This document shows, piece after piece, positions 16,849 to 25,920 of a stretch of DNA of 36,938 bases (the stretch's first letter is position 1; each line of letters opens with the position of its first letter). Position numbers and translations under genes: made by a program. Under the pieces are notes generated by a model. The model did no database searches, was not told where the DNA came from, and worked only from the letters and a program-made list of their open reading frames with translations. Where the stretch lies: assembly GCA_018823905.1 (NCBI GenBank), contig JAHJHL010000189.1, forward strand, positions 1-36,938. Direction: 5' to 3'. Source of the stretch: Alphaproteobacteria bacterium. GTDB taxonomy: Bacteria; Pseudomonadota; Alphaproteobacteria; Sphingomonadales; Sphingomonadaceae.

Positions 16849-17631
16849 TCAGTGCGCGCAGGCGAGGCCCTCGATCACATCCTCAAGCCGCGCCGGATCG
16901 CCGAGCGCAATCACATGGCCCGCGCTGTCGGCGTTGAGCGGGTCACCGTTCCAGTCGCACATCGTGCCGCCTGCGCCCTCGACGATGGGGACGAGCGCGG
17001 CGAAGTCGTGCAGCTTCAAACCCGCCTCGACGACAAGGTCGACATGTCCGCTCGCCAGCAGGCCATAATTGTAACAGTCGCCGCCAAAGATCAGCCGCTT
17101 GTGCGCCGTCTTGGCGGCCAGCGCCATGAAGTGCTCGGCGTCATGATCGTCGAAATATTGCGGCCCGGTGGTGGCCAGCGTCGCATCGGCGAGCTCGCGG
17201 CAGGTGCGGGTGCGCGCGGGCTTGCCATTGAACAGCGTTGGCTGTCCCAACGCCCCGACCCAGCGTTCGCCGCTGATCGGTTGGTCGATGATGCCCAGCA
17301 CCGGCCAGCCGTCCTGCAGCAGCGCGATCAGGGTGCCGAAAATTGGTCGGCCCGCCATAAAGCTGACGGTGCCGTCGATCGGATCGAGCACCCATTGGCG
17401 CGACGCGTCGGGACGCTCGACGCCAAATTCCTCGCCGATGATGCCGTCGCGCGGCGCTTCGGCGTCGAGGATCCGGCGCATCGCGGTTTCGGCAGCGCGG
17501 TCGGCTTCGGTCACCGGCGAAGCATCGGCTTTCGCTTCATGCGTCCAGTCGGCACGGAACAGCGGACGGATTGCGGCGCCCGCGGCGTCGGCGAGGCGGT
17601 TGGCGAGCGCGATATCGGATGGGCGGGTCAT
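16849..17631 (-). CDS. hisN: Histidinol-phosphatase, inositol monophosphatase family
   Basis: A 260-aa protein. The Mg-binding motifs of the IMPase fold are GEEFG (Glu of motif A), then WVLDPIDGTVSFMAGRPIFGT (motif B), and a C-terminal HDFAALVPIVEGAGG. The SFMAGRPIFGTLIAL segment is typical of HisN, which dephosphorylates histidinol phosphate in histidine synthesis, rather than of SuhB. ATG 17631 lies one base after the stop of the cupin gene (TGA 17635-17633), so it is coupled to it. The last gene of the prs-cupin-hisN set. A broader sugar-phosphatase role cannot be excluded. Confidence 0.8.
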   Translation of the reverse strand: MTRPSDIALANRLADAAGAAIRPLFRADWTHEAKADASPVTEADRAAETAMRRILDAEAPRDGIIGEEFGVERPDASRQWVLDPIDGTVSFMAGRPIFGTLIALLQDGWPVLGIIDQPISGERWVGALGQPTLFNGKPARTRTCRELADATLATTGPQYFDDHDAEHFMALAAKTAHKRLIFGGDCYNYGLLASGHVDLVVEAGLKLHDFAALVPIVEGAGGTMCDWNGDPLNADSAGHVIALGDPARLEDVIEGLACAH

Positions 17632-17632
17632 G

Positions 17633-18028
17633 TCAGCGCGGCCGATGCTCGGTGCCGGCCCCGGCGGTGATGAACAGCGCGCTGGCTTCGCCGGTGACAT
17701 CGGCGGTGTGCCAGCATCCCGGCGGATTGACCGCATATTCACCGGGCTTCAGCGTGATCGATTGCGCCGTGTGACCGGCCAGTTCCTGATGCAGCGTGAT
17801 TTCACCGCTCAGGCACAACACGACTTCGTCGCCTGCCGGGTGCATTTCCCAGCTCGTCCAGTTTTCGGTGAAGCGGTGGGCGCTGACCAATCGGCCTTCG
17901 CGCCCGTCGGCAGCGGTGCGCACTTCATAGTCGGCATACCATTGCATGCCGTCAAAGGCGGGTTGGGCGGCGGCGGTCGCGCCCAGGCCGAGGTGGAGCG
18001 GCTGGGTGAAAATATCGGGGTTGGCCAT
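17633..18028 (-). CDS. Cupin domain protein
   Basis: A 131-aa small cupin. The barrel core is visible as NWTSWEMHPAGDEVVLCLSGEITLH, then LKPGEYAVNPPGCWHTADV. The metal-binding pattern is partial: His in MHPAGDE, Glu and the later His in CWHT. Substrate unknown. It starts 9 bases after prs and ends one base before hisN, so it sits inside a unit that makes PRPP and histidine precursors. Whether it acts in that pathway is not shown. Confidence 0.82.
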   Translation of the reverse strand: MANPDIFTQPLHLGLGATAAAQPAFDGMQWYADYEVRTAADGREGRLVSAHRFTENWTSWEMHPAGDEVVLCLSGEITLHQELAGHTAQSITLKPGEYAVNPPGCWHTADVTGEASALFITAGAGTEHRPR

Positions 18029-18037
18029 CGGACCCTC

Positions 18038-18973
18038 CTAGTCGAACAGCGACGAAACGCTCGATTCGTCGGCGATGCGCTTGATCGCTTCGCCGAGCAG
18101 CGGCGCGACGGTGAGCGCGCGGACTTTCTTGCTGTCATTGACCGCATCGGTCGGCTGGATCGAATCGGTAATCACTAGCTCGGTCAGCTCGCTGGCTTCG
18201 ACGCGCGCGACGGCGCCGCCCGAGAGCACCCCATGGGTGCAATAAGCGACAACGCCCTCGGCCCCCGCGGCCTTCAGCGCCCCGGCGGCGTTGCACAGTG
18301 TGCCCGCCGAATCGACGATGTCGTCGATCAGGATGCAGAAGCGCCCCGACACGTCGCCGATGATGTTCATCACTTCGGATTCGCCGGCGCGTTCGCGGCG
18401 CTTGTCGACGATCGCCAGTGGCGCGTTGTCTAGCCGCTTGGCGAGCGCCCGGGCGCGCACCACGCCGCCGACGTCGGGCGACACCACCATCAGATTCTTG
18501 CCCGCGAACCGCGCCTGAATGTCGGCGCTCATCACCGGCGCCGCGTAAAGATTGTCGGTCGGGATGTCGAAAAAGCCCTGAATTTGTCCGGCGTGCAGGT
18601 CGATCGCGAGGACGCGGTCGGCGCCCGAGGTGGTGATGAGGTTGGCGACGAGCTTGGCCGAAATCGGCGTGCGCGGGCCGGGTTTGCGGTCCTGGCGGGC
18701 ATAACCGAAATAGGGGACGACCGCGGTGATACGCTTTGCCGAGGCGCGGCGCAGCGCGTCGGTGATGATCAGCAATTCCATCAGATTGTCGTTGGCGGGG
18801 AAGTTCGTCGGCTGGACGATGAAGACATCCTGTCCGCGGACATTTTCATGGATCTCGACGAACACTTCCTCGTCGGCAAAGCGGCGCACGCTGGTATCGG
18901 TCAGCGGCAGTTCCAGATAGTCCGCGATCGCGCGGGCGAGGGGAAGGTTGCTGTTGCCGGAGATCAGTTTCAT
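18038..18973 (-). CDS. prs: Ribose-phosphate pyrophosphokinase
   Basis: A 311-aa enzyme of normal length that makes PRPP from ribose 5-phosphate and ATP for purine, pyrimidine, histidine and NAD synthesis. It starts [40 protein letters not shown] holds the ATP-binding loop, YARQDRK the flexible region and [13 protein letters not shown] the PRPP loop. It is the first gene of a minus-strand set with a cupin and hisN; nadE, which also feeds NAD metabolism, is close but on the other strand. Confidence 0.97.
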   Translation of the reverse strand: MKLISGNSNLPLARAIADYLELPLTDTSVRRFADEEVFVEIHENVRGQDVFIVQPTNFPANDNLMELLIITDALRRASAKRITAVVPYFGYARQDRKPGPRTPISAKLVANLITTSGADRVLAIDLHAGQIQGFFDIPTDNLYAAPVMSADIQARFAGKNLMVVSPDVGGVVRARALAKRLDNAPLAIVDKRRERAGESEVMNIIGDVSGRFCILIDDIVDSAGTLCNAAGALKAAGAEGVVAYCTHGVLSGGAVARVEASELTELVITDSIQPTDAVNDSKKVRALTVAPLLGEAIKRIADESSVSSLFD

Positions 18974-19067
18974 GGGGTGCGCGGCCCTTTCGCGGCGGAT
19001 AGGATTGCGCGCCCCTTAGCCAGCGGGGGGCGATAGGGGAAGGGTCAAGTTGTGCCTTGGCTTCTCC

Positions 19068-19559
19068 TTACCAGTCTTTCAGTCCTCGCACACCGTCGAG
19101 GAGCGCCTGCGTCGCTTGGCAGGGTGGCCCCGAGAGCGTCGCGCCGGTCAGACGCAGGATCGGTTCCTTCGACGCCTCTGCTTCGGATGCAATCTGCTTA
19201 CGGAGTTCGAAAACGTGGATATGGGTGCCGATACCGCCATGATAATACCAGCCGATGGTGCGATCGGCGAATGCATAGGCGCGCAAAAACTGGCGATTCG
19301 GCAGATTTTTGGATCCATCGACGACATCATAGGGAACGAATGGTTCGCCAACATCGGCGACGACCACACCCAGTCGCTTGAACTCGGCGGCGATGTCGGG
19401 TGCGTCGTTCAGCGAGGCGATGATGGTCGCCGGGCGGCTGAAGCGGCAATCGGGGATGCGCATGTCGGGCTGCGTTGCTTCGGTCTGCGCGTCCGCCGCC
19501 GCACCTGCGACGAGACAAATGGCAAAAAGGCAGCTTTTCCAGACAGTGTCGGTGCGCAT
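19068..19559 (-). CDS. Secreted hypothetical protein
   Basis: A 163-aa protein starting at ATG 19559 (CGGAGA 6 bases upstream), with a signal peptide to about ADAQ (residue 25). The mature part has two cysteines (PDCRFSRP and GPPCQATQ) and a central FVPYDVVDG...LPNRQFLRAYAFADRTIGWYYHGGIGTHIHVFEL. The YYHGG..THIHVFELR segment looks like a compact beta sheet. No family is recognised. It is probably periplasmic. It is a single-gene unit downstream of the nadE region on the opposite strand. Confidence 0.68.
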   Translation of the reverse strand: MRTDTVWKSCLFAICLVAGAAADAQTEATQPDMRIPDCRFSRPATIIASLNDAPDIAAEFKRLGVVVADVGEPFVPYDVVDGSKNLPNRQFLRAYAFADRTIGWYYHGGIGTHIHVFELRKQIASEAEASKEPILRLTGATLSGPPCQATQALLDGVRGLKDW

Positions 19560-19735
19560 CGAAATCTCCGTTCGGCCCGTGCTTCGCACAACTGTCCGGC
19601 GATGCGCAACGACGCTGCCAGATGGCACGCCACCGGTCGATTGTCGCGGGCATCGTCGCGATGGCGGCGGGGTCGATGATCGGAGCGCGTCTCTTTGGTT
19701 GAATGAACGGGGTGGTTGGTCCTAAACCGCGTCGC

Positions 19736-21394
19736 ATGACAGAACAGCTCACCATCGTCCTGGCCCAGATGACGCAGGTGGTCGGCGACCTGGCCACCAA
19801 TGCCGACGCGATGCGCGCGGTGCGGGCGCGGCATTCCGGGGCCGACCTGATCCTCTACCCCGAGTTCCAGCTGATCGGCTATCCGCCCGAGGATCTGGTG
19901 CTGAAGCCTGCACTCGCCGAGCGCGCCGCAAAGCTGCTCGCCGATCTGGCGGCCGATACCGCCGACGGAGGTCCGGCGATGCTGGTCGGATCGGTCGAAC
20001 GCGACGGCGCGGACCTGTATAACATCGTCGCGCTGCTCGACGGGGGCCAGGTTGTCGCGACGCGGCGCAAGCATGAACTGCCGAATTACGGTACCTTCGA
20101 CGAAAAGCGCATCTTTGTCCCCGGCCCGCTGCCTGATGTGGTCGATTGGCGCGGGATCAAGCTCGGGCTGCCGATCTGCGAGGACGGGTGGCTGCCGAAA
20201 GTTTGTCGGCATCTGGCCGACCAGGGCGCCGAGCTGCTGATCTCGGTCAACGGCAGCCCCTATGAAATCGACAAGGACGAACGGCGGCTGACCCAGGTGT
20301 TTGCGGGGCGTGTCGCCGAAACCGGGCTGCCGCTGATTTTCCTCAACCGCGTCGGCGGGCAGGACGAACTGGTGTTCGACGGCTGTTCGTTCGTGCTCAA
20401 CGCCGATGGCGCCACGGCGCACCGCTTGACCGATTGGGAAGCCGAGGAACGTGTCACGCGCTGGACGAAGGGTGCGAGCGGCTGGACCTGCGACACCGGC
20501 GCAATTGCCGAATGGGAGGCACATCCCGCCGACATTTACAGCGCGATGATCGTCAGCCTGCGCGACTATGTCGAACGCAACCGTTTCCCCGGCGTCGTGC
20601 TCGGTCTCTCGGGAGGGATCGATTCAGCGATTTGCGCGGCGATCGCCGCTGACGCGCTTGGCCCCGACCGGGTGTGGTGCGTGATGATGCCCAGCCGCTT
20701 CACCAGCCAGGCAAGCCTCGACGATGCGGCGGGCTGTGCCGAGCTGATCGGGTGCAAGCTCGACACGATCTCGATCGTCCCGGCGGTCGAGGCGTTCGAT
20801 GTGATGCTCGCGGGTAGCTTCGCCGATGTCGAGGTCGACATCACCGAGGAAAATGTCCAGTCGCGCATCCGCGGGGTGACCTTGATGGCGCTCAGCAACA
20901 AATTCGGGCCGATGCTCCTGACCACCGGCAACAAGAGCGAGATGAGCGTCGGTTATGCGACGATCTATGGCGACATGGCGGGCGGCTATAACCCGCTGAA
21001 GGACGCCTATAAGATGACGGTGTTCGCGGTCGCCAAATGGCGCAACGAGAATGTGCCGCGGCTGTCGCGCAACCGGGTGGCGCCGGTGATGCCCGAGACG
21101 ATCATCACCAAGCCGCCGAGCGCCGAACTGCGCCCCGACCAGAAGGACGAGGACAGCCTGCCGCCTTATGCCGATCTCGATCGCATGCTGCATATGCTGG
21201 TCGAAGAGGAGGCGAGCGTCGACGATGTCGTGGCGCGGCATGGTTTTGACCGCGACGCGGTGGTGCGGATCGAACGCCTGCTGATGCTGGCCGAATACAA
21301 GCGGCGGCAGGCGCCGCCGGGGGTGAAGCTGTCGACGCGCAACTTCGGCCGCGACCGGCGTTACCCGATCACCCATGGTTTCCGAACGGGATGA
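19736..21394 (+). CDS. nadE: Glutamine-dependent NAD+ synthetase
   Basis: A 552-aa two-domain enzyme. The N-terminal nitrilase-type glutaminase has Glu43 (YPEFQ), Lys112 (KHELPNYG) and Cys148 (PICEDGW). The C-terminal synthetase has the PP-loop SGGIDS (292-297), TTGNKSEMSVGY and KPPSAELRPDQ. It amidates nicotinic acid adenine dinucleotide to NAD+ using glutamine-derived ammonia. ATG 19736 is preferred over an in-frame start at 19703 because MTEQLTIVLAQM is the normal beginning of the glutaminase fold. The gene is complete and of typical length. Confidence 0.96.
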   Translation: MTEQLTIVLAQMTQVVGDLATNADAMRAVRARHSGADLILYPEFQLIGYPPEDLVLKPALAERAAKLLADLAADTADGGPAMLVGSVERDGADLYNIVALLDGGQVVATRRKHELPNYGTFDEKRIFVPGPLPDVVDWRGIKLGLPICEDGWLPKVCRHLADQGAELLISVNGSPYEIDKDERRLTQVFAGRVAETGLPLIFLNRVGGQDELVFDGCSFVLNADGATAHRLTDWEAEERVTRWTKGASGWTCDTGAIAEWEAHPADIYSAMIVSLRDYVERNRFPGVVLGLSGGIDSAICAAIAADALGPDRVWCVMMPSRFTSQASLDDAAGCAELIGCKLDTISIVPAVEAFDVMLAGSFADVEVDITEENVQSRIRGVTLMALSNKFGPMLLTTGNKSEMSVGYATIYGDMAGGYNPLKDAYKMTVFAVAKWRNENVPRLSRNRVAPVMPETIITKPPSAELRPDQKDEDSLPPYADLDRMLHMLVEEEASVDDVVARHGFDRDAVVRIERLLMLAEYKRRQAPPGVKLSTRNFGRDRRYPITHGFRTG

Positions 21395-21500
21395 GTGTGG
21401 CGCGCGCCGCGTACCGGTGCGCGGCGGGGGATAGGTGTCTGGAGGTTCGGCGATTATAGCCGCGCCCAAAAAGGCGCCCGCAAGGCGAGAGGAGACAAGA

Positions 21501-21932
21501 ATGACGCTATTCGGCCCCCCAGCCCCGGTCGCTCGCGCCGGACGGGTACTCGACATATTGCGGATCACCGTGGCGATCCTGATCCTGATCCACGGCGTTT
21601 ACCGGCTTGCGGCGGGATTGGTGGAGCCGTTCGGCACTTGGCTCGACAGCCTTGGTTTCCCCTATGGCTATGGCTGGGCGATGGCGGTGACACTGTACGA
21701 ACTCGTCGGCCCGGCGCTGATGCTGGCGCGCCGCTGGACCAGCGTTGCGGCGCTGGGCCATGCGGCGATCTTGACGCTCGGGATGGTCCTGGTCCATCTC
21801 CCCGCGGGCTGGTTCGTCGTCGGCGGCGGGCGCAACGGGATGGAATATAGCGTCATCCTGATCGTCTCGCTGCTCGCGATTGTCTGGGCCTATTGGCCGG
21901 TGCGCGACGAGGGAACCGCAAGCGGGACGTGA
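21501..21932 (+). CDS. DoxX-family membrane protein
   Basis: A 143-aa protein with four membrane helices. ILRITVAILILIHGVYRL opens the fold, then FGTWLDSLGFPYGYGWAMAVTLYELVGPALMLARR with the glycine-rich Glu/Leu helix typical of DoxX/DoxD-like proteins. Position and role in sphingomonads are not defined; relatives take part in quinone or thiol redox chemistry. AGAGGAGA 5-10 bases before ATG 21501 sets the start. A small membrane protein gene follows directly. Confidence 0.8.
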   Translation: MTLFGPPAPVARAGRVLDILRITVAILILIHGVYRLAAGLVEPFGTWLDSLGFPYGYGWAMAVTLYELVGPALMLARRWTSVAALGHAAILTLGMVLVHLPAGWFVVGGGRNGMEYSVILIVSLLAIVWAYWPVRDEGTASGT

Positions 21933-21936
21933 TTAT

Positions 21937-22140
21937 TTGGCAAACTGGCTGACCGGGATCGGATATGGGTTGTCGATCGTCAGTGTCGGCCTGCTCGCTT
22001 GGGTTGCCTGGCCGGAACCCGACGAGGATCAAATGCTGGCGTGGGCGGTCATCGCAGGGGCCGCACTGTCGGTCATCGGCATGGCGCTGCGCTGGGCCGC
22101 GCATATCGTGATGAACCGCAAGATTGCCGAAGACGACTGA
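21937..22140 (+). CDS. Small two-helix membrane protein (TTG start proposed)
   Basis: A 67-aa reading frame with two membrane helices (about 5-20 and 29-50) and a basic/acidic tail RKIAEDD. No ATG or GTG begins it. TTG 21937, five bases after the DoxX stop with GGGA upstream, fits an operon partner of DoxX. TTG 21880, inside DoxX, is the longer option. Composition and codon use look coding; family not recognised. Confidence 0.5.
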   Translation: MANWLTGIGYGLSIVSVGLLAWVAWPEPDEDQMLAWAVIAGAALSVIGMALRWAAHIVMNRKIAEDD

Positions 22141-22173
22141 CGGCGGCGCATTATCCGGTTATAGGCGCGCGCT

Positions 22174-23484
22174 ATGACTGTCGTGACCCGTTTTGCCCCT
22201 TCGCCCACCGGCACCCTGCACGTCGGCAATGTCCGCACCGCGCTCCACAATTGGCTGTGGGCGCGCAAACATGGCGGGCGCTTTCTGCTGCGCATCGACG
22301 ATACCGATCTCGAGCGATCGAAAGCGGAATATGTCGAGGCGATTCGCGCCGACCTTGCGTGGCTCGGCCTCGATATTGATGGCGAGGAATGCCAGTCGGC
22401 GCGGTTCGCGCTGTACGAGACTGAATTCGACAAACTCAAGGCAGCGGGCCGCGTCTATGCCTGTTACGAAACCCCCGAAGAACTCGACATCCGCCGCAAG
22501 ATCCTGCTCTCGCGCGGGCTGCCGCCGGTCTATGAACGCAAAGCCGCCGACGCCCCAGTGCCCGACGGCGTGGCGCCGCACTGGCGTTTCCGGCTCGATC
22601 ATGACGCTCCGATCGAATGGACCGACATGGTCCGCGGCGATCAGCATTTCGAGCCGAAGACGATGTCCGACCCGGTGGTGCGCCGCGCCGACGGCAGCTG
22701 GCTCTACCTGCTGCCCAGCGTGATCGACGATATCGCGATGCGGATTACTCATGTCGTGCGCGGCGAGGACCATGTGTCGAACACCGCGACACAGATCCAG
22801 ATGTTCGCTGCGCTGGGCGCGACGCCGCCGCAATTTGCGCATCAGGCCTTGCTCGTCGGCACCGAAGGCAAATTGTCGAAGCGGCTCGGCTCGCTTGGCA
22901 TGCAAAGCCTGCGCGATGAAGGCATTGAGCCGATCGCGCTTGCAGCGCTGCTCGCGCGGCTCGGCACCAGCGACCCGGTCGAACCGGTGACGAGCCTGGC
23001 GCCGCTGATCGAACATATCGACTTTGCGCGCTTTGGCCGCGCCCCGGCGCGGTTCGACGAGGCCGAGCTGGCACTGCTCAACCAGAAAATCCTGCATCAG
23101 ACCGAGTATGAAGCGGTCGCGGAGCGGCTGCCCGCCGCAATCACCGCGGCGCGCTGGTTTGCGATTCGCCCGAACCTGATGACCGTTGCCGAGGCCGCTG
23201 ATTGGGTGGCGGTGTTCGACGGGCCGTTGGCATCGCCGCCGGTCGATGATGCTGACCGCGCGGTGCTCGCTGCAGCTGCGGCAGCGGCGCTCGCGATCGA
23301 CTGGAGCGCCGACCCCTGGCACGCGCTGACCGCCGCGGTGAAAGACGCGACGGGGGCAAAGGGGCGCGGCCTGTTCCTGCCGCTGCGCCGCGCGCTCACG
23401 GCGCGCGACCATGGTCCCGACATGGCCGAACTGCTGCCACTGATCGCCAAAGATCAGGCGGTGGCGCGGTTGGCCGACAGCTAA
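22174..23484 (+). CDS. gltX: Glutamyl-tRNA synthetase
   Basis: A 436-aa class I synthetase. RFAPSPTGTLHVGNVRTALHN contains the HIGH variant HVGN (16-19), and KLSKR (233-237) is the KMSKS loop. LRIDDTDLERS and ITHVVRGEDHVSNT are GluRS motifs. The C-terminal anticodon-binding part follows from about 300. It is slightly shorter than E. coli GltX (471) and lacks its zinc cysteines, as is normal for the second alphaproteobacterial type, some of which also charge tRNA(Gln). Separate from gluQRS at 7392. Confidence 0.95.
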   Translation: MTVVTRFAPSPTGTLHVGNVRTALHNWLWARKHGGRFLLRIDDTDLERSKAEYVEAIRADLAWLGLDIDGEECQSARFALYETEFDKLKAAGRVYACYETPEELDIRRKILLSRGLPPVYERKAADAPVPDGVAPHWRFRLDHDAPIEWTDMVRGDQHFEPKTMSDPVVRRADGSWLYLLPSVIDDIAMRITHVVRGEDHVSNTATQIQMFAALGATPPQFAHQALLVGTEGKLSKRLGSLGMQSLRDEGIEPIALAALLARLGTSDPVEPVTSLAPLIEHIDFARFGRAPARFDEAELALLNQKILHQTEYEAVAERLPAAITAARWFAIRPNLMTVAEAADWVAVFDGPLASPPVDDADRAVLAAAAAAALAIDWSADPWHALTAAVKDATGAKGRGLFLPLRRALTARDHGPDMAELLPLIAKDQAVARLADS

Positions 23485-23529
23485 CCCAACCACGGCGCCA
23501 AGGTGTCACTATTTTGCCTACTACTGCGC

Positions 23530-23558
23530 TTGACAAAAAGCGTTATGATATACTATCA
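23530..23558 (+). promoter_or_regulatory. Candidate promoter and palindromic operator upstream of the TonB-like gene
   Basis: TTGACA at 23530-23535 is a perfect -35 element. TGATATACTATCA (23546-23558) is an inverted repeat with 5-bp arms and a 3-bp centre that overlaps where the -10 should be (TATACT at 23549 is too close at 13 bp; TATCAC at 23554 is at 18 bp). This looks like a regulated promoter. The TonB-like gene starts 74 bases downstream. Confidence 0.35.
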
Positions 23559-23631
23559 CTGAAACCTGACTTGGCCGATAGCGGTGGTCGAAACACGGCG
23601 GGGCCGGGTCTGACAGGCAAGGAGAGATGCC

Positions 23632-24363
23632 ATGACCCTGATACCCCTGATTTCGGCTATGATGACCACCCCCGAAGTGACCACGGCCCCCGCGGGTCGA
23701 TCGGCGACCATGTCCCGCACCATCTATGGCAGAGATACCGGCCGCCACCCGGTCGCGGCGCTCCTCGCCGTCGGCCTGCCCGCTGCGCTTGTCGTCGCGG
23801 TGGCGCTGTCGCCGATGATCGTTGATCCGATACCCAAGACCGACCCGATGGTCGGAACATTGATCAAACTACCGCCGCCTCCACCGTCGCCGCAGCCGAC
23901 CCCCGAGGCAAAGCCCGTACCGCGAGCCGCGTCCGCGACCGACACGGTGAACCCTGTCGTCGAAACAATGCCGTCCTTCGACAATCGCGTGGTCGAAGGG
24001 CCGGTCATCGTCGACCTGGACCCGATCGACCTTGGGCCTCCAGCCCGGCCCGCCGATCCACTGCCCTTGCCCAAGCTGGTATTCGCCGAGCTTGATCCGC
24101 GCTACGCCGGGGCGTTCCAGCCCGACTATCCGGCGAGCGAACAGCGGCGCGAGATCGAAGGCGTCGCCAAAGTCCGCGTCCTGATCGGCACCGACGGGCG
24201 GGTAAAGGCGGTCGAACTGGTCAGCACCGACAGCCCGGGCTTTTTCGCCGAAACCAAACGCCGCGCGCTTTCCAAATGGCGTTTCAAGCCTGCGACGCGC
24301 GGCGGCGTGGCCGAAGAAAGCTGGAAGACGATGACCGTGCGCTTCGAGATCAGGGCGGCTTAG
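23632..24363 (+). CDS. TonB-family energy transducer
   Basis: A 243-aa protein. One N-terminal membrane helix lies at about 40-62 (VAALLAVGLPAALVVAVAL), a Pro-rich periplasmic linker at about 75-110 (LPPPPPSPQPTPEAKPVPR), and the C-terminal TonB domain at about 160-243 (YPASEQRREIEGVAKVRVLIG, ALSKWRFKPATRGG, VRFEI). Such proteins pass proton-motive force to outer-membrane TonB-dependent receptors. AAGGAGA 6 bases before ATG 23632 fixes the start. No ExbB, ExbD or receptor is adjacent, so it is an orphan TonB. A terminator follows. Confidence 0.9.
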   Translation: MTLIPLISAMMTTPEVTTAPAGRSATMSRTIYGRDTGRHPVAALLAVGLPAALVVAVALSPMIVDPIPKTDPMVGTLIKLPPPPPSPQPTPEAKPVPRAASATDTVNPVVETMPSFDNRVVEGPVIVDLDPIDLGPPARPADPLPLPKLVFAELDPRYAGAFQPDYPASEQRREIEGVAKVRVLIGTDGRVKAVELVSTDSPGFFAETKRRALSKWRFKPATRGGVAEESWKTMTVRFEIRAA

Positions 24364-24384
24364 TCGTCCCCCAAGCCCCCTCCC

Positions 24385-24420
24385 GGGCGGACGGTGCTGC
24401 GCCGTCCGCCCGCTCTTTTG
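24385..24420 (+). terminator. Rho-independent terminator after the TonB-like gene
   Basis: GGGCGGACGG (24385-24394), loop TGCTGCG, CCGTCCGCCC (24402-24411), then GCTCTTTTG: a perfect 10-bp stem with a short T run, 22 bases past the stop. Confidence 0.8.
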
Positions 24421-24576
24421 CTTGACAGAAGCGCCGAATCCGGTCAGAGGCGCGCGGATATTGGGGGCGGCGCCTCGTGCGCGGCCCCCAAGTTTTTCAC
24501 ACCAACGTCGGGGCCATAGTCCCGCCGCATCCTTCGGACCTCCGGCGGATGTGCAGATATTTCGAGGAACAGGGCC

Positions 24577-24744
24577 ATGGCCAAGCCGACGACCGTCAAG
24601 ATCAAGCTGGTGAGCACCGCCGACACGGGCTTTTTCTATGTGACGAAAAAGAACCCGCGCACGATGACCGAAAAAATGTCGGTGCGGAAGTACGATCCGC
24701 GCGTGCGCAAGCATGTCGAGTTCAAGGAATCGAAGATCAAGTGA
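24577..24744 (+). CDS. rpmG: 50S ribosomal protein L33
   Basis: A 55-aa protein: [20 protein letters not shown], then [21 protein letters not shown] and EFKESKIK, the zinc-less (C-minus) L33 type. GAGGA lies about 9 bases before ATG 24577. Single-gene unit with its own terminator. Confidence 0.96.
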   Translation: MAKPTTVKIKLVSTADTGFFYVTKKNPRTMTEKMSVRKYDPRVRKHVEFKESKIK

Positions 24745-24808
24745 TGCGTCGATCCGTTCGGCGACGCTGAACGGATCGATGACGCGCATCCCGGCAAAAA
24801 CCGGGATC

Positions 24809-24837
24809 AAAGGGCGGCCGTTTGCGCCGCCCTTTTT
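24809..24837 (+). terminator. Rho-independent terminator of rpmG
   Basis: AAAGGGCGGC...GCCGCCCTTTTT: the stem spans 24812-24832 with a T5 run at 24833-24837. A shorter CCCGG/CCGGG hairpin lies just before it (24790-24804). Confidence 0.85.
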
Positions 24838-25103
24838 CGTTTGTTGCGCAGTTTTCAGGCGAGCCGCGACATGCTTTTCTGAACCAACTGCTGCCCTGTC
24901 GACCAGGCTACGGCGGTCGATCGGCTTCGACAATCCGGTCCTGAGCGCCTGCCGCAAGCAGGCAGCCGAGAGGAGCGCTGAATTCGATCGCCCCCGGCGC
25001 ATTGCCAGTCGCTCGGCCTCAACGCCTATCGTCTGCGAGACCTGCGCACCGCGGCAGAAAGGCCGAAGCGAAAACGCTATCGCCAGGCTGCGTCGCGGCG
25101 AGT
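24838..25103. other. Gap without recognised gene
   Basis: About 266 bases between the rpmG terminator and the end of an SDR gene on the minus strand. Open frames here are read-through of neighbours with no start, ribosome site or family match. No tRNA fold, terminator or repeat was found. It may be a decayed coding remnant. Confidence 0.5.
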
Positions 25104-25907
25104 TTATGCGTCGATGCTGGTCTTGACATCGCCGTGGACCAGCCCGCCGTCGACGGTGATCGTGTCGCCGACGACATAGTCGCCCGCTTTCGACGCGAGG
25201 AAGATCGCGGCGCCCGCCATGTCCTCGGGTACGCCGATGCGCTTGACCGGGATGCTCTTGGCGACCGCGTCGCCGTGATCGCGCGCCGCCTTGTTCATGT
25301 CCGACTGGAAGGCGCCGGGGGCGATCGCGGTGACGAGGATATGGTCCTGCACCAGCCGCGCCGCCATGCGCTTGGTCAGATAGAGAATTGCCGCCTTTGA
25401 CGCGTGATAGCTGTAGGTTTCCCACGGATTGAGCCGCATGCCGTCGATCGACCCGATGTTGATGACTTTCGATGGGCGTTCATGCGACCCACCCGCCTTG
25501 AGCAATCCATGCAGCGCCTGGGTCAGGAAGAAGGGCGATTTGACGTTGATGTCCATCACCTTGTCCCAGCCCGCCTCGGGGAAACCCTCGAAGGGCTCGC
25601 CCCATGCGGCGCCAGCGTTGTTGACGAGAATGTCGAGGCGTTCCTCGCGCGCTTCAAGCTCCTTGGCGAGCGCGCGGCAGCCTTCGACGGTGGCAAGATC
25701 GACCGGCAGGCCGATAACCTTGCCCGGATAGCGGGTGTCGAAATCGGCGATGGCTTCCTCGATCTGCGCGGTCTTGCGCGCCGAGATATAGACGCGGGCG
25801 CAGCCTGCGGCGAGATAGCCCTCGACGATCATCTTGCCGATGCCGCGCGAGCCGCCGGTGACGAGGGCGATGCGACCGTCGAGGCCGAACATGTCTTTGA
25901 GGTTCAT
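25104..25907 (-). CDS. SDR-family oxidoreductase
   Basis: A 267-aa classical short-chain dehydrogenase. VTGGSRGIGK is the NAD(P) motif near residue 16, NNAG follows, and catalytic Ser is in NIGSIDG with Tyr/Lys in SYHASK. ITVDGGLVHG ends the fold. It probably interconverts a hydroxyl and a keto group on an acyl-CoA or alcohol intermediate; the substrate is unknown. AAGGA lies about 9 bases upstream of ATG 25907. The repeat at 25921-26057 directly precedes it, and the ACAD gene at 26064 lies beyond the repeat on the same strand, so it may be the third gene of that unit. Confidence 0.9.
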   Translation of the reverse strand: MNLKDMFGLDGRIALVTGGSRGIGKMIVEGYLAAGCARVYISARKTAQIEEAIADFDTRYPGKVIGLPVDLATVEGCRALAKELEAREERLDILVNNAGAAWGEPFEGFPEAGWDKVMDINVKSPFFLTQALHGLLKAGGSHERPSKVINIGSIDGMRLNPWETYSYHASKAAILYLTKRMAARLVQDHILVTAIAPGAFQSDMNKAARDHGDAVAKSIPVKRIGVPEDMAGAAIFLASKAGDYVVGDTITVDGGLVHGDVKTSIDA

Positions 25908-25920
25908 AAGGGGGTTCCTT

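Noticed and set aside
19703..19735. Upstream in-frame start of nadE
   Set aside because: The extra 11 residues precede the normal start of the glutaminase fold, and ATG 19736 fits the family.
24838..25103. tRNA or small RNA in the gap after rpmG
   Set aside because: No cloverleaf, CCA end, second terminator or strong promoter could be found by eye.
23869..25425. A 518-codon open frame on the minus strand crossing the TonB-like and rpmG genes
   Set aside because: It runs through two strong terminators and antisense to conserved genes; the product has no recognisable domain.
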